Position numbers and translations under genes: made by a program | The notes under the pieces: generated by a model | The model's input: only the letters and a program-made list of their open reading frames with translations | What the model was told of the DNA's origin: nothing | Databases searched by the model: none | Shown here: positions 5,726-7,321 of the stretch, in pieces | Position numbering within the stretch: position 1 is the first letter of the stretch | Layout: every line of letters starts with the position of its first letter | Assembly: GCA_021199695.1 (NCBI GenBank) | Contig: JAJQHP010000084.1 | Span: forward strand, 1 to 7,321 | DNA from: Clostridiales bacterium | GTDB taxonomy: Bacteria; Bacillota; Clostridia; Oscillospirales; Oscillospiraceae | DNA: 7,321 nucleotides | Direction of reading: 5' to 3'

Positions 5726-7238
5726 ACGGACAAAAGGAAATGGAAAGCCGGGAAAACGGCACTACCTCTCATTACAGACGAAATTCCTGTTGGTGTTGCT
5801 GCTGGGCTTAGCCCTGGGCATGGGGATGGGCAGCCTGACTATGGTGGTGGGGGACGCTCTGATCGAGCACGTCTATCTCAGCGAGGAGGCGATGGAGGAG
5901 CGCTGCCGGAATATTCTGGATGAGTTTGATTCCTTCGTCCAGGAGCGGGAACTGAAAGCTGCCCAGGCCCGGGACATCACTGTCTGGGCCAAGCAGCAGA
6001 ACCGGATTTACCTGATGGTGTATGAGGTGACGCTTTTGGAGGACGGCGTGGAGATGCGAGCCGTTGTGGACTCCGGGTGGTGGGACGAGGAAGGCTACTA
6101 TTCCATCGAAGGGGAGGCCACGGATGAGAGCTTTTATGCCGATACCATCACCACCTATGACGAGGATGTGGAGGCGGCTCTGGCCGAGATGACGGAGGAA
6201 GTGTACGGCTACGGCTATGGTCAGCGGATGATAGCGTTTGCCGACGGGACCTATCTGGTCCAGGTGACGGAGTATTCAGAGGAGCCGCTGTATGAGTTTG
6301 TCACCATCCTCTCCTATGCGATCATTTTGGCGGTTTTCCTGCTGGTGGTGCTGCTCTATCACCAGAGGACCATCAGCTATATCATCAGGCTCTCTCAGGA
6401 GGTGGAGGCGATCGCCCACGGCAAGCTGGATGGGGCGATCACGGTGAAAAACCGGGACGAGACAGGTATTCTGGCGGAGCACGTGGACACCATGCGCACC
6501 TCCATCATCCAGGAGATGCGGGCGGAGCAGGAGGCGTGGAACGCCAACAGCGATCTGATCACTCGGATGAGCCATGACATCCGCACGCCGCTGACCGTCC
6601 TGTTGGGCTTCCTGGAGCTGCTGGATGAGGGCGGCTACAGCGAGGACGAGAACTATCAAAGCTACCTGGCCATCTGCAAAAAGAATGCCTATCAGCTCAA
6701 GGAGCTGGCGGACAAGCTGTTTCAGTATTTCCTGGTCTTTGGACACGGTAGCCATGAGATGAAGCTGGAGGCCACAGATGCAGGGGTCCTGCTGGGCCAG
6801 CTGATCGGGGAGCACGAGATGCTGCTGGCCGAGCACGGCTGGGAGATCGAATGTCGGTATATCGAAGGACAGCATTTCATTCGGGCGGATGCGGTCTTTT
6901 TAAAGCGGCTGTTTGACAATCTGTTCTCCAACATTGAAAAGTATGCCGACCCCACCAAACCTGTTGTGATCCGGCAGCAGACGGAAGAAAACGGCATCCG
7001 CGTCACCCTGACCAACCAGATCCGGCCGGACCCCAATCCGGTGGAGTGCACGAATATCGGGTTAAAGACCTGTGAGCGGATCGTACAGGAGATGGGGGGG
7101 ACCTTTTCTGCGGAGCGGGAGGGAGAACAGTTCGTCGCGGAGCTGACGTTACCCCTTTTTGAATGGAAAACGGGAACGGAGGAAAGGGAGAGTGAAAAAT
7201 TCGGAAAAGGGGTTGACAAATCTGTAAAGATAAAGTAA
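5718..7238 (+). CDS. VanS-like membrane sensor histidine kinase
   Basis: With the TTG start the protein has 506 residues (512 from the ATG at 5700). The TTG overlaps the regulator stop and sits at the usual place for such pairs. Order of parts: short basic N terminus, membrane segment about 23-45, acidic extracellular sensor region about 46-193 rich in Tyr and Asp/Glu, second membrane segment about 194-215, HAMP-like linker to about 268, then the dimerisation helix with phospho-accepting His286 in SHDIRTPLT. The ATPase domain has the N box around Asn401 and Asn405 (DNLFSNIEKYAD). The usual DxGxG loop and long ATP lid are absent, replaced by a short segment before NIGLKTCERIVQEMGG; I recall this short-lid form as common in clostridial VanS-like kinases, so it need not mean loss of activity. 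About 27 extra residues follow the last strand (ELTLPLF), and their DNA carries a promoter. The partner regulator just upstream is frameshifted. The ligand is unknown. Confidence 0.9.
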   Translation: MTERTKGNGKPGKRHYLSLQTKFLLVLLLGLALGMGMGSLTMVVGDALIEHVYLSEEAMEERCRNILDEFDSFVQERELKAAQARDITVWAKQQNRIYLMVYEVTLLEDGVEMRAVVDSGWWDEEGYYSIEGEATDESFYADTITTYDEDVEAALAEMTEEVYGYGYGQRMIAFADGTYLVQVTEYSEEPLYEFVTILSYAIILAVFLLVVLLYHQRTISYIIRLSQEVEAIAHGKLDGAITVKNRDETGILAEHVDTMRTSIIQEMRAEQEAWNANSDLITRMSHDIRTPLTVLLGFLELLDEGGYSEDENYQSYLAICKKNAYQLKELADKLFQYFLVFGHGSHEMKLEATDAGVLLGQLIGEHEMLLAEHGWEIECRYIEGQHFIRADAVFLKRLFDNLFSNIEKYADPTKPVVIRQQTEENGIRVTLTNQIRPDPNPVECTNIGLKTCERIVQEMGGTFSAEREGEQFVAELTLPLFEWKTGTEERESEKFGKGVDKSVKIK

Positions 7239-7241
7239 AAT
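7213..7241 (+). promoter_or_regulatory. Near-consensus promoter overlapping the kinase stop, facing out of the window
   Basis: A perfect TTGACA (7213-7218) and TAAAAT (7236-7241, five of six) are separated by 17 bases, the best spacing. The -10 box contains the kinase stop codon. Transcription would start near 7248 and run into a gene beyond the window. In VanRS-like systems the neighbour is often an ABC transporter, but that cannot be seen here. Confidence 0.75.
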
Positions 7242-7253
7242 GACTTTCATAAA

Positions 7254-7281
7254 TTGGAATTCAAAAGTAAGCTCATTCCAA
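7254..7281. repeat. Inverted repeat TTGGAAT-N14-ATTCCAA
   Basis: Two perfect 7-base arms (7254-7260 and 7275-7281) flank a 14-base spacer, just after the predicted transcription start of the outward-facing promoter. It could be an operator for a dimeric regulator or a weak leader hairpin; the sequence alone does not decide. No T-tract follows, so it is not a terminator. Confidence 0.5.
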
Positions 7282-7291
7282 CCCCACCCCG

Positions 7292-7316
7292 AAAAAACCT
7301 GAAAAACCCGCAAAAA
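7292..7316. repeat. Phased A-tracts, probable curved DNA
   Basis: Runs of 6, 5 and 5 adenines begin at 7292, 7302 and 7312, exactly 10 bp apart, forming an imperfect 10-base repeat. A-tracts in phase with the helix turn are the classic cause of intrinsic DNA bending. The window ends in AAAAAGGGGG, which might also be the ribosome binding site of the next gene. Confidence 0.5.
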
Positions 7317-7321
7317 GGGGG

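Overview
The window (roughly 60% GC by eye) looks like chromosomal DNA of a GC-rich anaerobic Firmicute. Protein style, VanR/VanS-like signalling genes and a ygfK-type gene fit the Oscillospiraceae (Flavonifractor/Intestinimonas/Oscillibacter-like gut clostridia). That placement is an inference from gene content, not from a marker gene.

Left part (1-2330, + strand): the 3' end of a MOSC-MogA fusion (molybdenum cofactor handling) overlaps by ATGA the start of an unusually short ygfK homologue. The YgfK-like protein has a dihydroorotate-dehydrogenase-like N-terminal region and two 4Fe-4S motifs, but lacks the glutamate-synthase-like FAD/NAD(P) module present in the ~1030-residue E. coli protein. 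In other bacteria ygfK travels with molybdenum/selenium hydroxylase and purine-degradation genes, so the two genes probably form the end of such an operon. A perfect 36-bp palindrome ends it and also serves the convergent gene that follows.

Middle (2337-4061, - strand): a complete LctP-family L-lactate permease, read from its own near-consensus sigma-A promoter. Back to back with it, on the + strand, is a small very acidic, tyrosine-rich lipoprotein of unknown function (4167-4790) with its own weaker promoter and a strong GNRA-loop terminator.

Right part (4895-7321, + strand): an extended -10 promoter drives an OmpR/VanR-like response regulator and a VanS-like membrane histidine kinase. The regulator is broken by a frameshift in its DNA-binding domain: the receiver half and the rest of the winged helix lie in different frames, consistent with about 11 missing bases. 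The kinase is intact. A near-consensus promoter overlaps the kinase stop codon and points out of the window; its leader carries an inverted repeat and three A-tracts at exact 10-bp spacing, suggesting a separately controlled downstream gene, perhaps the target of this two-component system.

No RNA genes, CRISPR arrays, insertion sequences or phage genes were recognised. There is no gene-free stretch longer than 300 bases.
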